DNA of 64,000 nucleotides from Cupriavidus malaysiensis (GTDB taxonomy: Bacteria > Pseudomonadota > Gammaproteobacteria > Burkholderiales > Burkholderiaceae): the NCBI RefSeq assembly GCF_001854325.1, contig NZ_CP017754.1, positions 248,001 through 312,000 of the forward strand, written 5' to 3'. Below the pieces are notes generated by a model. The model had not been told where the DNA came from. It ran no database searches and saw only the letters and a program-made list of their open reading frames with translations. The position numbers and the translations under genes were made by a program. Shown here piece after piece: positions 10,345 to 20,004 of this stretch; the stretch's first letter is position 1; each line of letters starts with the position of its first letter.

Positions 10345-11058
10345 TCAGGGCTGTGGCGGCGTGCCGCCGCCGTGGCCCGATGCCTCCGGTTGGTCGCCGA
10401 TCGGGTTGGCGGGGCGCGGCACGTAGCCCCGGCGCAGCGCGGGCGACAGGCGCAGCATATCGATGATGCCGTCGGCCAGGCGCTCGGCGCTGGCGTCCAG
10501 GTCGAAGCTCTCGGGGGCAAACAGCCAGTGCGCCAGCAGGCCGTGCACCGAGGCGTGGAACAGCTGGGTGGCGGCGTCCAGGTCGAGTTCGGCCGGCAGC
10601 TGGCCGCGCTCGCGCGCCAGGCGCAGGTGGTCGCGGATCTTGATGTTGCCGTCCTCGTGCGACTGGCGCTGGCGCTCGAAGATGGCGCCGTTCTCCTGCA
10701 CCATCTCGCACTTGTGGAAGATGATCTCGTAGACGCGCCGCCATTGGGCGTTGCGCACGGTCTGGCGCATCACGAAGACGCAGATGTCGCGTACGCCGCC
10801 CAGCGGGTCTTCCTGGCGCTCGATATGCTCGGGCTCGCACAGGGTCTCGATCGGCAGGTGCACGCGGTCGCACATGGCGGCGAACACATCGCTCTTGTTC
10901 TTGAAGTGCCAGTAGATGGCCCCGCGTGTCACGCCGGCGGCCTCGGCAATGTCGGCCAGCGAGGGGCGCGCCACGCCGCGGGCGTGAAAGACGGCTTCGG
11001 CGGCATCGAGAATGCGATTGCGCGTCTCCTGCGCCTCTTCCTTTGTGCGTCTGACCAT
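10345..11058 (-). CDS. acrR: TetR/AcrR-family repressor of the efflux operon
   Basis: A 237-residue TetR-family regulator. The N-terminal helix-turn-helix domain spans about residues 10-57, with the typical ILDAAEAVFHARGV and VTRGAIYWHFKNKSDVF segments. The ligand-binding domain resembles AcrR/TtgR/MexR-type efflux repressors (LCEPEHIE.. then ICVFVMRQTVRNAQWRRVYEII). It is read divergently from acrAB, the standard arrangement for a local repressor. A near-perfect palindrome overlapping the acrA promoter in the shared intergenic region is its probable operator. The C-terminal 25 residues are a low-complexity Gly/Pro tail. Confidence 0.93.
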   Translation of the reverse strand: MVRRTKEEAQETRNRILDAAEAVFHARGVARPSLADIAEAAGVTRGAIYWHFKNKSDVFAAMCDRVHLPIETLCEPEHIERQEDPLGGVRDICVFVMRQTVRNAQWRRVYEIIFHKCEMVQENGAIFERQRQSHEDGNIKIRDHLRLARERGQLPAELDLDAATQLFHASVHGLLAHWLFAPESFDLDASAERLADGIIDMLRLSPALRRGYVPRPANPIGDQPEASGHGGGTPPQP

Positions 11059-11534
11059 ATTCCTTTCTCTGCGGCCACGCGGACCGCGTCGGTTCCTCTC
11101 CCCAGGTCACGCCAGTGCCGGCGCGTGACGTCCGTTTCCTTGGTTGCGTCAAGCCTGCGCCGAAGCGGCACGGCGAACGGCGCGCATGCTAACGCATGCC
11201 AACTCCTTTGCGCACAAAAACATTGCGCCATGTGCAAAGCCCCGCACTGCAACAGGACTTTTACATACATGCTTGGATGTATATATAATACGCGCTTGCC
11301 TGGCATCCGGCAAAGCCGATCTGCCCGGCAGCCTGCCCCATCCATCGGGCAGGTCGTCACCTGAAAGCCGCCGTTCGTCGCATGTGCCGTGCCTGCATCA
11401 CGGATCGTGGCTAGCATTGCGCTTTTTGCTTGTTTCCGCCGCCGTCCGCGCGGCGGTCGCGGCGTTTCCGCCACCGGCAGTAAAAGTCACCTGTCCGGGC
11501 GCCGCCGATTTCAATTGCCATCATGGGGTTATCG
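11059..11534 (+). promoter_or_regulatory. acrR-acrA intergenic region with acrAB promoter and AcrR operator
   Basis: The 476-bp divergent gap has a notably AT-rich island in GC-rich DNA. A -10 TATAAT is at 11284-11289, with a TTACAT -35-like hexamer 17 bp upstream at 11261-11266. Overlapping both is an inverted repeat: TACATACAT (11262-11270), a 6-bp gap, and ATGTATATA (11277-11285), matching at 8 of 9 positions. TtgR/AcrR-type repressors bind operators of this kind. The predicted acrA leader is about 240 bases. Nothing else is recognisable in the rest of the gap. Confidence 0.72.
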
Positions 11535-12755
11535 ATGAGGAAGTCCCAACGAATCACCTGCGTTGCCGCTGCCGCGCTGACGGTACTGGCGTTGTCCGCC
11601 TGCGGTGACAAGAAGCCCCAGGCCGGGGCCGCCATGCCGCCGCCCGAAGTCGGCGTCGTCACCGTCACGCCGTCGCCGGTGGCGGTCGTCAATGAACTGC
11701 CGGGCCGCCTGGAAGGCGTGCGCACGGCCGAAGTGCGCGCCCGTGTCGAGGGCATCGTGCTGTCGCGTAACTACCAGGAAGGCGGCGAGGTCAAGGCCGG
11801 CCAGGTGCTGTTCCGCATCGACCCGGCGCCCTACCAGGCCCAGCTCGCTTCCGCCAAGGCCAGCCTGCAGCGCGCCGAGGCCAATGCCGTGACCGCGCGC
11901 CAGAAGGCCGAACGCTACAAGCCGCTGGTCGCCGTCAATGCCGTCAGCAAGCAGGAGTACGCCGACGCCGTGGCCGCCGCCGGCCAGGCCGACGCCGACG
12001 TCGCCGCGGCCCAGGCCGCGGTGACCACCGCCCAGATCAACCTGGGCTACACCACGGTGACGGCGCCCATCGGCGGCCGTGCCGGCCGCGCGCTGGTGAC
12101 CGAAGGGGCGCTGGTCGGCAAGGGCGAGGCGACCCAGCTGGCGCTGGTCGAGCAGGTCGACCCGATCCGCGTGACCTTCACCCAGCCCGCCAGCGAGGTG
12201 GCCAAGCTGCGCCGCGCCATCGAGTCGGGCCAGATCAAGGGCGTCGACGGCGGCGCGCGCGTGCATCTGTTCGTCGAGGACGGCCGCGAGTACGAGCACA
12301 CCGGCAAGCTGCTGTTCTCCGACATGACGGTGGACCCGACCACGGGCGCCATCACGCTGCGTGCGCAGTTCCCCAATCCGAAGCGCGAGCTGCTGTCGGG
12401 CACCTTCGTGCGCGTGCGCATCGAGCAGGGCCTGAACGAGCAGGCGCTGACCGTGCCGCAGCGCGCGCTGATCCGCAATGCCCAGGGCGCCAGCGTGCTG
12501 GTGGTGGGCCAGGACGGCAAGGTCGCCGCCATGCCGGTCAAGGCGCCGCAGGCGGTGGACGATCGCTGGATCGTCACCGAAGGCCTGAAGGGCGGCGAGC
12601 AGGTCATCGTCGAGGGCCTGCAGAAGGTCAAGGTGGGCGCGCCCGCCAAGGCCGTGCCGTTCGTGCCCCAGGGCGCTGCGCAAGGCGCTTCGGCGCCGGC
12701 CGCGCCGGCCAAGAAGATCGAAGCCGAGGCCGGCGGCGCAGCCAAGCAGGGTTAA
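11535..12755 (+). CDS. acrA: AcrA/MexA-type RND efflux periplasmic adaptor lipoprotein
   Basis: A 406-residue membrane fusion protein. A lipoprotein signal with lipobox LSAC puts the acylated cysteine at residue 23. It has the barrel-sandwich/biotinyl-lipoyl halves (EVRARVEGIVLSRNYQEGGEVKAG near residue 65), a long alpha-helical hairpin rich in Ala and Gln near residues 100-170, and beta-barrel and membrane-proximal domains after residue 200. It bridges the inner membrane pump and the outer membrane channel. The ATG four codons upstream lacks a ribosome binding site, whereas GGGGTT precedes the chosen ATG. It is the first gene of a three-gene efflux operon, 30 bases ahead of acrB. Confidence 0.95.
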   Translation: MRKSQRITCVAAAALTVLALSACGDKKPQAGAAMPPPEVGVVTVTPSPVAVVNELPGRLEGVRTAEVRARVEGIVLSRNYQEGGEVKAGQVLFRIDPAPYQAQLASAKASLQRAEANAVTARQKAERYKPLVAVNAVSKQEYADAVAAAGQADADVAAAQAAVTTAQINLGYTTVTAPIGGRAGRALVTEGALVGKGEATQLALVEQVDPIRVTFTQPASEVAKLRRAIESGQIKGVDGGARVHLFVEDGREYEHTGKLLFSDMTVDPTTGAITLRAQFPNPKRELLSGTFVRVRIEQGLNEQALTVPQRALIRNAQGASVLVVGQDGKVAAMPVKAPQAVDDRWIVTEGLKGGEQVIVEGLQKVKVGAPAKAVPFVPQGAAQGASAPAAPAKKIEAEAGGAAKQG

Positions 12756-12785
12756 TCCAAGCGGAACCAGAAGGGAGCCAGTTTT

Positions 12786-15700
12786 ATGGCCAAGTTTTTT
12801 ATCGACCGGCCGGTGTTCGCCTGGGTGGTCGCGCTGATCATCGTGCTGGGCGGGATCTTGTCGATCCTGCAGCTGCCGATCGCGCAATACCCCAACATCG
12901 CGCCGCCCACGGTGTCGGTGACCGCCACCTACCCGGGCGCTTCGGCGAAGACCCTGGAGGATTCGGTCACCACCGTGATCGAGCAGGAACTGAACGGCGC
13001 GCCCGGCCTGCTCTACTACAACTCCACCAGTGAGGCCACCGGCCTGGCGACGATCACCATCGCCTTCGAGCCGGGTTCGAACAACGACCTGAACTCGGTC
13101 GAAGTGCAGAACCGCCTCAAGCGCGTGGAAGCCCGCCTGCCGGCCGAGGTGCGCCAGCAGGGCGTGCGCGTGGACAAGGCCGGGAACAACTACATGATGT
13201 TCCTGACCGTGTCGTCGAAGTCGGGCCGGACCGATGCCATCACGCTGGGCAACTACGTGTCGGCCAACCTGCTCGACTCGATCCGCCGCGTGCCCGGCGT
13301 CGGCCAGGCCGACCTGTTCGGTACCGAGTACGCGATGCGCGTCTGGCTGGACCCGGCCAAGCTGACCGGCTTCAACCTGACGCCCAAGGACGTCACCGCG
13401 GCCATCTCCGAGCAGAACGTCCAGGTCGCCGTGGGCGAGCTGGGCGGCACCCCCTCGCCCAAGGGCACCGAGCTGAACGCCACGGTGACCACCGAGAGCC
13501 GCCTGACCACGCCCGAGCAGTTCGCCAACATCCTGCTGCGCGTGAATCCGGACGGCTCCTCGGTGCGCATCCGCGACATCGGCCGCGTCGAACTGGGCGG
13601 TGCCGACTACTCCACGCTGGCCCGCACCAACGGCAAGCCGTCGGCCGCGATCGCCATCAAGCTGTCGCCCAGCGGCAACGCGCTGGCCACCGCCACCGCG
13701 GTGCGCGCCAAGATGGAAGAGCTGTCGAAGATCTTCCCCGACGACTACCAGTACTCGGTGCCTTACGACACCTCCGCCTTCGTCAAGATCTCGATCGAGG
13801 AAGTGGTCAAGACGCTGCTGGAAGCCGTGGTGCTGGTGTTCCTGGTGATGTACCTGTTCCTGCAGAACATCCGCGCCACGCTGATTCCCACGCTGGTGGT
13901 GCCGATCGCGCTGCTGGGCACCTTCGGCACGCTGCTGGCCTTCGGCTTCTCGATCAACGTGCTGACCATGTTCGGCATGGTGCTGGCCATCGGTATCCTG
14001 GTGGACGACGCCATCGTGGTGGTGGAGAACGTCGAGCGCATCATGAGCGAGGAAGGGCTGTCGCCACGACAGGCCACCCGCAAGGCGATGGGCCAGATCA
14101 CCGGCGCCATCGTCGGTATCACGCTGGTGCTGACCGCGGTGTTCATCCCGATGGCCTTCTTCTCGGGCTCGGTGGGCAATATCTACCGCCAGTTCTCGGT
14201 GTCGCTGATCGCCTCGATGGCCTTCTCGGCGCTGATGGCGCTGTCGCTGACGCCGGCGCTGTGCGCCACGCTGCTCAAGCCGGTGCAGGCGGGCCACCAT
14301 CATGAGAAGACCGGCTTCTTCGGCTGGTTCAACCGCACCTTCGCGCGCGGTGCCAGCAGCTACCAGAGCGTGGTCGGCCGCGTGCTGGCGCGTACCGGTC
14401 GCTACCTGATCGTCTATGCGCTGATCGTCGGTGCGATGGTGGTGCTGTTCAAGCGCCTGCCCTCCTCCTTCCTGCCCGACGAGGACCAGGGCTACATGAT
14501 CACGGTCGTGCAGCTGCCCAACGGCGCCACCCAGGAGCGCACGCTGGGCGTGCTCAAGCAGATCGAGGACTACTACCTGACCAAGGAATCGAAGGTGGTG
14601 GACCAGATGATCACGGTGGCGGGCTTCTCCTTCTTCGGCCGCGGCCAGAACGGCGGTATCGCCTTCGTGCGCCTGAAGGACTGGAAGGAGCGCACGGGCC
14701 CGGGCGAGACCGCGCAGGCGATGGTCGGCCGTGCCTTCGGCGCGCTGTCGGGCATCAAGGACGCCATCATCTTCCCGCTCAACCCGCCGGCGATCTCTGA
14801 GCTGGGCAACTCCTCGGGCTTCGACTTCCGCCTGCAGGACCGCTCCGGCCAGGGCCACGCCAAGCTGATGGAAGCCCGCAACATGATGCTCGGCATGGCG
14901 GCCAAGAATCCCGCCCTGGCCGGCGTGCGTCCGGAAGGGCAGGAAGACGCGCCGCAGCTGCAGATCGACATCGACCGCGAGAAGGCACGCGCGCTCGGCG
15001 TCGCCGTGGCCGACATCAACAGCACGCTGTCGGTCGCCTTCGGCTCGCTGTACGTCAACGACTTCATCTACGAAGGCCGCGTGCGCAAGGTGATCGCGCA
15101 GGCCGAAGGCAACGACCGCAAGCTGCCCGACGACCTGAGCAAGCTGCGCGTGCGCAATGCCAACGGCGACATGGTGGCGTTCTCGGCCTTCTCCACCTCG
15201 AAGTGGGTGATGGGTTCGCCGCGCCTGGAGCGCTACAACGGCCTGTCCGCGGTGAAGATCGCCGGCCAGCCGGCGCCGGGGCACAGCACCGGCGAGGCGA
15301 TGAAGGAGATGGAGGCGATGTTCGCCAAGCTGCCGCCTGGCTTCAGCTACGAGTGGTCCGGCCAGTCGTACGAAGAGCGCCTGGCGGGTTCGCAGGAGCC
15401 GATGCTGTACACGCTGTCGATGATCATCGTGTTCCTGTGCCTGGCCGCGCTGTACGAGAGCTGGACGATCCCGGTGGCGGTGCTGCTGGTGGTGCCGCTG
15501 GGCGTGCTCGGCGCGCTGCTCGGCGTGACGCTGCGCGGCATGCCCAACGACGTGTACTTCAAGGTCGGCCTGATCGCCACCATCGGCCTGTCGGCCAAGA
15601 ACGCGATCCTGATCGTGGAGTTCGCCAAGGACCTGCAGGCGCAGGGCAAGGGCCTGGTCGAAGCCACGCTGGAAGCGGTGCACCTGCGCTTCCGCCCCAT

Positions 15701-15941
15701 CCTGATGACCTCGATGGCCTTCATCCTGGGCGTGCTGCCGCTGGCGATCGCCACCGGCGCGGGTTCGGGCAGCCAGCGCGCCATCGGTACCGGCGTGATC
15801 GGCGGCATGTTCACTGCCACGGTGCTGGCCATCTTCCTGGTGCCGGTCTTCTTCGTGGTGATCCGCAAGCGCTTCGGCAGCAAGCCGCAGCCGGAGCTGG
15901 AACACGGACAGGGCTGGAACGAGCCGCAAAAGGAAATCTGA
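12786..15941 (+). CDS. acrB: AcrB/MexB-type RND multidrug efflux transporter (HAE1 family)
   Basis: A 1051-residue inner membrane pump, full length for the HAE1 family. It opens with the family start [19 protein letters not shown] and has twelve predicted membrane helices in two halves, each with a large periplasmic loop. The proton-relay segment [16 protein letters not shown] near residue 400 carries the paired aspartates. The second-half helix with [17 protein letters not shown] near residue 940 supplies the partner lysine. It expels hydrophobic drugs, detergents and biocides using the proton gradient, together with AcrA and the outer membrane factor. AAGGGAG precedes the ATG at normal spacing. 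Confidence 0.97.
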   Translation: MAKFFIDRPVFAWVVALIIVLGGILSILQLPIAQYPNIAPPTVSVTATYPGASAKTLEDSVTTVIEQELNGAPGLLYYNSTSEATGLATITIAFEPGSNNDLNSVEVQNRLKRVEARLPAEVRQQGVRVDKAGNNYMMFLTVSSKSGRTDAITLGNYVSANLLDSIRRVPGVGQADLFGTEYAMRVWLDPAKLTGFNLTPKDVTAAISEQNVQVAVGELGGTPSPKGTELNATVTTESRLTTPEQFANILLRVNPDGSSVRIRDIGRVELGGADYSTLARTNGKPSAAIAIKLSPSGNALATATAVRAKMEELSKIFPDDYQYSVPYDTSAFVKISIEEVVKTLLEAVVLVFLVMYLFLQNIRATLIPTLVVPIALLGTFGTLLAFGFSINVLTMFGMVLAIGILVDDAIVVVENVERIMSEEGLSPRQATRKAMGQITGAIVGITLVLTAVFIPMAFFSGSVGNIYRQFSVSLIASMAFSALMALSLTPALCATLLKPVQAGHHHEKTGFFGWFNRTFARGASSYQSVVGRVLARTGRYLIVYALIVGAMVVLFKRLPSSFLPDEDQGYMITVVQLPNGATQERTLGVLKQIEDYYLTKESKVVDQMITVAGFSFFGRGQNGGIAFVRLKDWKERTGPGETAQAMVGRAFGALSGIKDAIIFPLNPPAISELGNSSGFDFRLQDRSGQGHAKLMEARNMMLGMAAKNPALAGVRPEGQEDAPQLQIDIDREKARALGVAVADINSTLSVAFGSLYVNDFIYEGRVRKVIAQAEGNDRKLPDDLSKLRVRNANGDMVAFSAFSTSKWVMGSPRLERYNGLSAVKIAGQPAPGHSTGEAMKEMEAMFAKLPPGFSYEWSGQSYEERLAGSQEPMLYTLSMIIVFLCLAALYESWTIPVAVLLVVPLGVLGALLGVTLRGMPNDVYFKVGLIATIGLSAKNAILIVEFAKDLQAQGKGLVEATLEAVHLRFRPILMTSMAFILGVLPLAIATGAGSGSQRAIGTGVIGGMFTATVLAIFLVPVFFVVIRKRFGSKPQPELEHGQGWNEPQKEI

Positions 15942-15942
15942 T

Positions 15943-17421
15943 ATGACCAAGACTCTGACCGCACTGCTGCTGGTGGCCGGCGTCCTGTCCGGCTGCACGA
16001 TGGCGCCGCGCTATGAGCGTCCCGAGGCGCCCGTGGCCGGCGGCTATCCGGCCGCGCCGGAAGGCTATGCCGCCGCCGAGGTGAAGAGCGGCGAGACCCG
16101 CCGCGCCACCGAGATCGGCTGGCGCGAGTTCTTCCGCGATGCGCGCCTGCAGGCGCTGATCGCCGCCGCGCTGGAGAACAACCGCGACCTGCGCACCGCG
16201 GCGCTGCGCATCGAAGAAGCGCGCGCCCAGTACCAGGTGCAGCGCGCCGACCTGCTGCCCACGCTGAATGCCCAGGCGGGCTACACCCGCCAGCGCTACG
16301 CGGCGGCGCAATCGGCCACCGGCCAGCCCTATGTGGCGCAGTTCTACCAGGTCGGCGGCGCCGTCGCCTCGTACGAGCTGGACTTCTTCGGCCGCGTGCG
16401 CAGCCTGTCCAACGCCGCGCTGGCGCAGTACTTTTCCACCGAGGAGGCACGCCGCGCCGCGCAGGTCTCGCTGGTGTCGGAAGTGGCCAAGGCCTACCTG
16501 TCCGAGCGTTCCTACGCCGAGCAGTACGACCTTGCCGCCGATACGCTGAAGACGCGCCAGGACACCTACGAGTTGTCCAAGCAGCGCTTCGCCGCCGGCG
16601 CCACCTCGGCGCTGGACCTGCGCGACAACGAGTCGCTGGTGGCGCAGGCACGCGTGTCGGCCGCGCAGCTGGCGCGCCAGCGCGCGCAGGCGCAGAACGC
16701 GCTGGAAGTGCTGGTGGGCAAGCCGATCGCGTCCATCGCCGGCCTGCCCGCGCCGATGCGCCTGTCCGACGAGCGCATCATCAGCGACATCCCGGCCGGG
16801 CTGCCGTCCGACCTGCTGGAACAGCGTCCCGATGTGCGCCAGGCCGAGCAGGCGCTGCTGTCGGCCAACGCCAACATCGGCGCGGCGCGCGCGGCCTTCT
16901 TCCCGCGCATCACGCTGACCGCCAATGCCGGCACCATCAGTCCGGGCTTCAAGAGCCTGTTCGATGCCGGTACCGGTGCCTGGTCGTTCGCGCCGCAGCT
17001 CGTGCTGCCTATCTTCGACTACGGCCGCAACCTCTCCAACCTGGACCTGGCCAATGTGCGCAAGAACATCCAGGTGGCCAACTACGAGAAGACGATCCAG
17101 AACGCCTTCGCGGAAGTGGCCGATGCGCTGGTGGCGCGCGGCACGCTGGAAGAGCAGGTGGCAGGACAGGAGCAGGTGCGCGAGGCCGAGGCGGCACGCT
17201 ACGAGCTGTCGACCATGCGCTTCAAGAACGGTGTGTCGAGCGAGCTGGACCGGCTCGACGCGCAGCGCCAGCTGTTCACCGCGGAGCAGGCACTGGTGCA
17301 GGCGCGGCAACTGCGCCTGAACAATGCCATCGACCTGTATCGCGCGCTGGGCGGCGGCCTGGTGGAGACGGGCACGGTGGCCGCCGCGCCGGCGCCGCAG
17401 GCCGGCACCGCCACGCAATAA
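15943..17421 (+). CDS. OprM/NodT-family outer membrane factor lipoprotein of the efflux operon
   Basis: A 492-residue TolC-like channel protein. The lipobox LSGC places the acylated cysteine at residue 18. Two OEP repeat halves are seen, with the EIGWREFFRDARLQALIAAALENNRDLR start near residue 58 and the SDLLEQRPDVRQAEQALLSANANIGAARAAFFPRI segment near residue 290, both diagnostic of the NodT/OprM group. Trimers form the tunnel through the outer membrane. The ATG follows the acrB stop by one base (TGAtATG), so translation is coupled. A strong terminator follows 64 bp after the stop. Related proteins are called OpcM or OprM. Confidence 0.95.
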   Translation: MTKTLTALLLVAGVLSGCTMAPRYERPEAPVAGGYPAAPEGYAAAEVKSGETRRATEIGWREFFRDARLQALIAAALENNRDLRTAALRIEEARAQYQVQRADLLPTLNAQAGYTRQRYAAAQSATGQPYVAQFYQVGGAVASYELDFFGRVRSLSNAALAQYFSTEEARRAAQVSLVSEVAKAYLSERSYAEQYDLAADTLKTRQDTYELSKQRFAAGATSALDLRDNESLVAQARVSAAQLARQRAQAQNALEVLVGKPIASIAGLPAPMRLSDERIISDIPAGLPSDLLEQRPDVRQAEQALLSANANIGAARAAFFPRITLTANAGTISPGFKSLFDAGTGAWSFAPQLVLPIFDYGRNLSNLDLANVRKNIQVANYEKTIQNAFAEVADALVARGTLEEQVAGQEQVREAEAARYELSTMRFKNGVSSELDRLDAQRQLFTAEQALVQARQLRLNNAIDLYRALGGGLVETGTVAAAPAPQAGTATQ

Positions 17422-17484
17422 GCAACAGGCAGCAAGTCACAGGCAAGACGGCGCGGCCCGCAGCGCGGGCCGTGCAACCAGGCT

Positions 17485-17518
17485 GGGCGGAGCGCGCGAG
17501 CGCTCCGCCCTTTTTTTT
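17485..17518 (+). terminator. Rho-independent terminator of the acrAB operon
   Basis: A perfect 10-bp GC-rich stem (GGGCGGAGCG at 17485-17494, CGCTCCGCCC at 17501-17510), a 6-base loop and a run of eight T (17511-17518). This is a textbook intrinsic terminator. Confidence 0.93.
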
Positions 17519-17676
17519 CCGGCGCGCCACCACGCCACCGCGCCGTACCCTACCCCCCCATACCGGGCGGCTATCATCATGGTCATCATGGCAGGACCAT
17601 CGCGGCGCCCCGCTTGCGGCACCACGATCCTCCAGCACCCGCCAGCGTGGCGGACAGATCACCGGAGACTTCCGTC

Positions 17677-17727
17677 ATGCCGACCCTCCTACCGATGCCC
17701 GAACCGTCCGGCCCCGACGCGCCATGA
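17677..17727 (+). CDS. Possible 16-codon leader ORF overlapping the sigma-factor start
   Basis: A short frame encoding MPTLLPMPEPSGPDAP. GGAGA sits about 9 bases before its ATG, and its stop overlaps the start codon of the downstream sigma-factor gene (ATGA). The sigma gene itself has no obvious ribosome binding site, so it may depend on ribosomes finishing this small frame. It may equally be the remnant of a longer partner gene. Expression is not shown. Confidence 0.35.
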   Translation: MPTLLPMPEPSGPDAP

Positions 17728-19049
17728 GCGGCAGTCCGGACGGCCATGCGCCGCAGGCAAGCGCCGCGCGCGAGGCGGTACGGCGTGCCGTCGCCACGGT
17801 CTGGCGCGAGGAATCGGCCCGCATCGTCGGGGCGCTGGCGCGCCTGGTGCGCGATCTCGGCCTGGCCGAGGAGCTGGCGCAGGATGCGCTGGTCGCCGCG
17901 CTGGAACACTGGCCGGCGGACGGCCTGCCGGACAATCCCGGTGCCTGGCTGATGGCCGCCGCCAGGCACCGCGCGCTCGACCAGCTGCGCCACGGCAAGA
18001 TGCGCGCGGCCAGGCTGGAACAGCTCGGGCAGGAACTGGAGGCGCAGCAGGCCGCGATCGTGCCCGATTTCGTCGATGCGCTCGATGCCGCGCGCGCGGA
18101 CCCGATCGGCGACGACGTGCTGCGTCTCATCTTCACCGCCTGTCATCCGCTGCTGCCCGCCGCATCGCGCGTGGCGCTGACCCTGAAAGTGGTGGCCGGG
18201 CTGAGCACGGCGGAGATCGCGCGCGCCGGGCTGGTGCCGGAGGCCACCGTCGCGCAGCGCATCGTGCGCGCCAAGCGCACGCTGTCCGAGGCGCGCGTGC
18301 CGTTCGCGCTGCCGCCGGCGGCAGCGCTGGGCGAGCGCCTGGCCTCGGTGCTGGAGGTGATCTACCTGATCTACAACGAGGGCTACACCGCCACTGCCGG
18401 CAGCCACTGGATGCGGCCTGACCTGACCGCGGAGGCGCTGCGGCTGGGCCATATGCTGGCGGCGCTGGCGCCGCAGCGCGCCGAGGTGCACGGCCTGCTG
18501 GCGCTGATGGAGCTGCAGGCTTCGCGCGCGGCGGCGCGCACCGATGATGCGGGGCGTCCGGTGCTGCTCGCCGAGCAGGACCGCGCGCGCTGGGACCGCG
18601 TGCAGATCCAGCGCGGGCTGGCAGCGCTGGCACATGCCGAGGCGCTGGCGGCGGCGCAGGAGGATGGCCCGGGGCGCTACCAGCTGCAGGCCGCCATCGC
18701 CGCCTGCCACGCGCGCGCGGCCAGCGCGGCGCAGACCGACTGGGCCCGGATCGCCGCGCTCTATGGCTTGCTGGGGCGCGTGGCACCCTCGCCGGTGGTG
18801 GAGCTCAACCGCGCGGTGGCGGTCGGCATGGCCGAAGGGCCGCAGGCGGCGCTGGAGATCGTCGACACCCTGTGCGGCGACAAGTCGCTGCAGGCCTACC
18901 AGTGGCTGCCGAGCGTGCGCGGCGACCTGCTCGCCAAGCTGGGCCGCGAGGCCGAAGCCCGTGCCGAGTTCGAACGTGCGGCCGCGCTGGCCGGCAACGC
19001 GCGCGAGCGGGAACTGCTGCTGGCGCGCGCGGCCGCCATGCGCGGCTGA
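17724..19049 (+). CDS. ECF42-type RNA polymerase sigma factor with C-terminal helical domain
   Basis: A 441-residue sigma factor. Sigma-70 region 2 (ARIVGALARLVRDLGLAEELAQDALVAALEHWP) lies near residues 30-70 and region 4 (LTLKVVAGLSTAEIARAGLVPEATVAQRIVRAKRTL) near residues 150-190. The C-terminal half, from VLEVIYLIYNEGY onward, is the helical DUF6596/TPR-like extension that marks the ECF42/SigJ-like group (COG4941). Such factors usually sit next to a YCII-like DGPF-motif gene, which is absent here. No anti-sigma factor gene is adjacent. The start was chosen at the ATG overlapping a short upstream frame; an earlier in-frame ATG would add an unlikely 84-residue low-complexity leader. Confidence 0.9.
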   Translation: MSGSPDGHAPQASAAREAVRRAVATVWREESARIVGALARLVRDLGLAEELAQDALVAALEHWPADGLPDNPGAWLMAAARHRALDQLRHGKMRAARLEQLGQELEAQQAAIVPDFVDALDAARADPIGDDVLRLIFTACHPLLPAASRVALTLKVVAGLSTAEIARAGLVPEATVAQRIVRAKRTLSEARVPFALPPAAALGERLASVLEVIYLIYNEGYTATAGSHWMRPDLTAEALRLGHMLAALAPQRAEVHGLLALMELQASRAAARTDDAGRPVLLAEQDRARWDRVQIQRGLAALAHAEALAAAQEDGPGRYQLQAAIAACHARAASAAQTDWARIAALYGLLGRVAPSPVVELNRAVAVGMAEGPQAALEIVDTLCGDKSLQAYQWLPSVRGDLLAKLGREAEARAEFERAAALAGNARERELLLARAAAMRG

Positions 19050-19065
19050 GGCAGGCCGGAGCCGC

Positions 19066-19914
19066 TCAGAACTTGTAGGAGGCGGCCACGAAGACGATCA
19101 GCGGGTTCGGTTCCAGGCGCGTGGTCGAGGACGACAGGATGGTGCCGTTCGAGGCCTTGATGGTCATGGTCGAATCCGTCTTCAGCGGGATATAGGTCAG
19201 CGCCGCGGTCAGGCCCCAGTGTTCGGTGAAGTTGTAGGTGCCGCCGATATTGAAGATCGGCGCCCACGAGGGCGATGCGCTGGCTTCCACCGAGGTCGGG
19301 CCGGGGATGCCGGCGCCGGCTGCCAGGATGGCGCCGAGGTTGTTGTTGACCGAACTGGCGAAGGCCGGGTTCACCGTGATGTTGGTGAAGAAGTTGTACG
19401 ACACGCCCAGGCCCAGGAAGGGGCGGAACTTCGAGGTCGGCTCGAGGAAGTGGTACTGCACCATCGCCGCCGGGCTCCACTGGCGCGCCTTGGTGACGAT
19501 CGGGTTGAGCGAGGGGTCGCCCAGGCTCTGGCGGCCGAGCGCGCCGGCCGGTCCCGGCGGGATCAGCTCGCCGTGGCCGTACAGCTTGAACTCGGGCGGG
19601 ATGCCGCCCACCCCCGTCACCGCGATGTGGTCGGTGAAGAAGTGGCTGAAGGTCAGGCCCAGCGTATTGGCGTTCGAGCTGGAGATGCCGCTGCCCGGGG
19701 CGCTGAAGGTGCTGGGCAGGCCGAGCGGATAGTTGATCGGCGTGTCGGCCAGGCTGGTGGTCAGCGGGCCGCTGGTGCCGCGCGTGTTGATGTAGAACCA
19801 GCCGGCCGATACCACGTTGTCGCCGGCCTTCTGGGCGAAGGCGGCGGGAATGGCGGCGCAGGCGGCCAGGCCGGCGAGCAGGCAGTTCAGGGCGAGGCGT
19901 CGGATGTTCTTCAT
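19066..19914 (-). CDS. OmpW-family outer membrane protein
   Basis: A 282-residue outer membrane beta-barrel protein. The signal peptide ends at AFA-Q (residues 25-28). The mature chain alternates hydrophobic and polar residues as in an eight-stranded OmpW barrel, with the family segments GLGVSYNFFTNI, GGTYNFTEHWGLTAALTYIPLKT and a C-terminal YKF that ends in the Phe used for BAM recognition. OmpW/AlkL proteins pass small hydrophobic compounds through the outer membrane. It is convergent with the sigma-factor gene (16 bp apart) and downstream of the DUF2957 lipoprotein gene, possibly in one transcript. Loops are longer than in E. coli OmpW. Confidence 0.9.
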   Translation of the reverse strand: MKNIRRLALNCLLAGLAACAAIPAAFAQKAGDNVVSAGWFYINTRGTSGPLTTSLADTPINYPLGLPSTFSAPGSGISSSNANTLGLTFSHFFTDHIAVTGVGGIPPEFKLYGHGELIPPGPAGALGRQSLGDPSLNPIVTKARQWSPAAMVQYHFLEPTSKFRPFLGLGVSYNFFTNITVNPAFASSVNNNLGAILAAGAGIPGPTSVEASASPSWAPIFNIGGTYNFTEHWGLTAALTYIPLKTDSTMTIKASNGTILSSSTTRLEPNPLIVFVAASYKF

Positions 19915-19977
19915 GGTCTTGTCTCCCGCGTGAAGCGTGGTTCAGGCTTTCTGTCGTTTTCTGTTGTCGTCAGGCCG

Positions 19978-20000
19978 GCGGGCGGCGTGGCGCCGCCCGC
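19978..20000 (-). other. GC-rich hairpin between the DUF2957 and ompW genes
   Basis: A perfect 10-bp stem (GCGGGCGGCG / CGCCGCCCGC) with a TGG loop starts 5 bp past the DUF2957 stop on the minus strand. There is no T-run after it, so it could stabilise the upstream mRNA or attenuate ompW rather than terminate. Confidence 0.45.
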
Positions 20001-20004
20001 GCTC

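Noticed and set aside
11529..15998. A very long open frame (1489 codons) on the minus strand opposite acrA-acrB
   Set aside because: It is the antisense of clear RND efflux genes; its His/Gln/Arg-rich product is a typical by-product of high GC at third codon positions.
19978..20000. Intrinsic terminator after the DUF2957 gene
   Set aside because: The stem is perfect but no T-run follows on the minus strand, so it was listed only as a hairpin.
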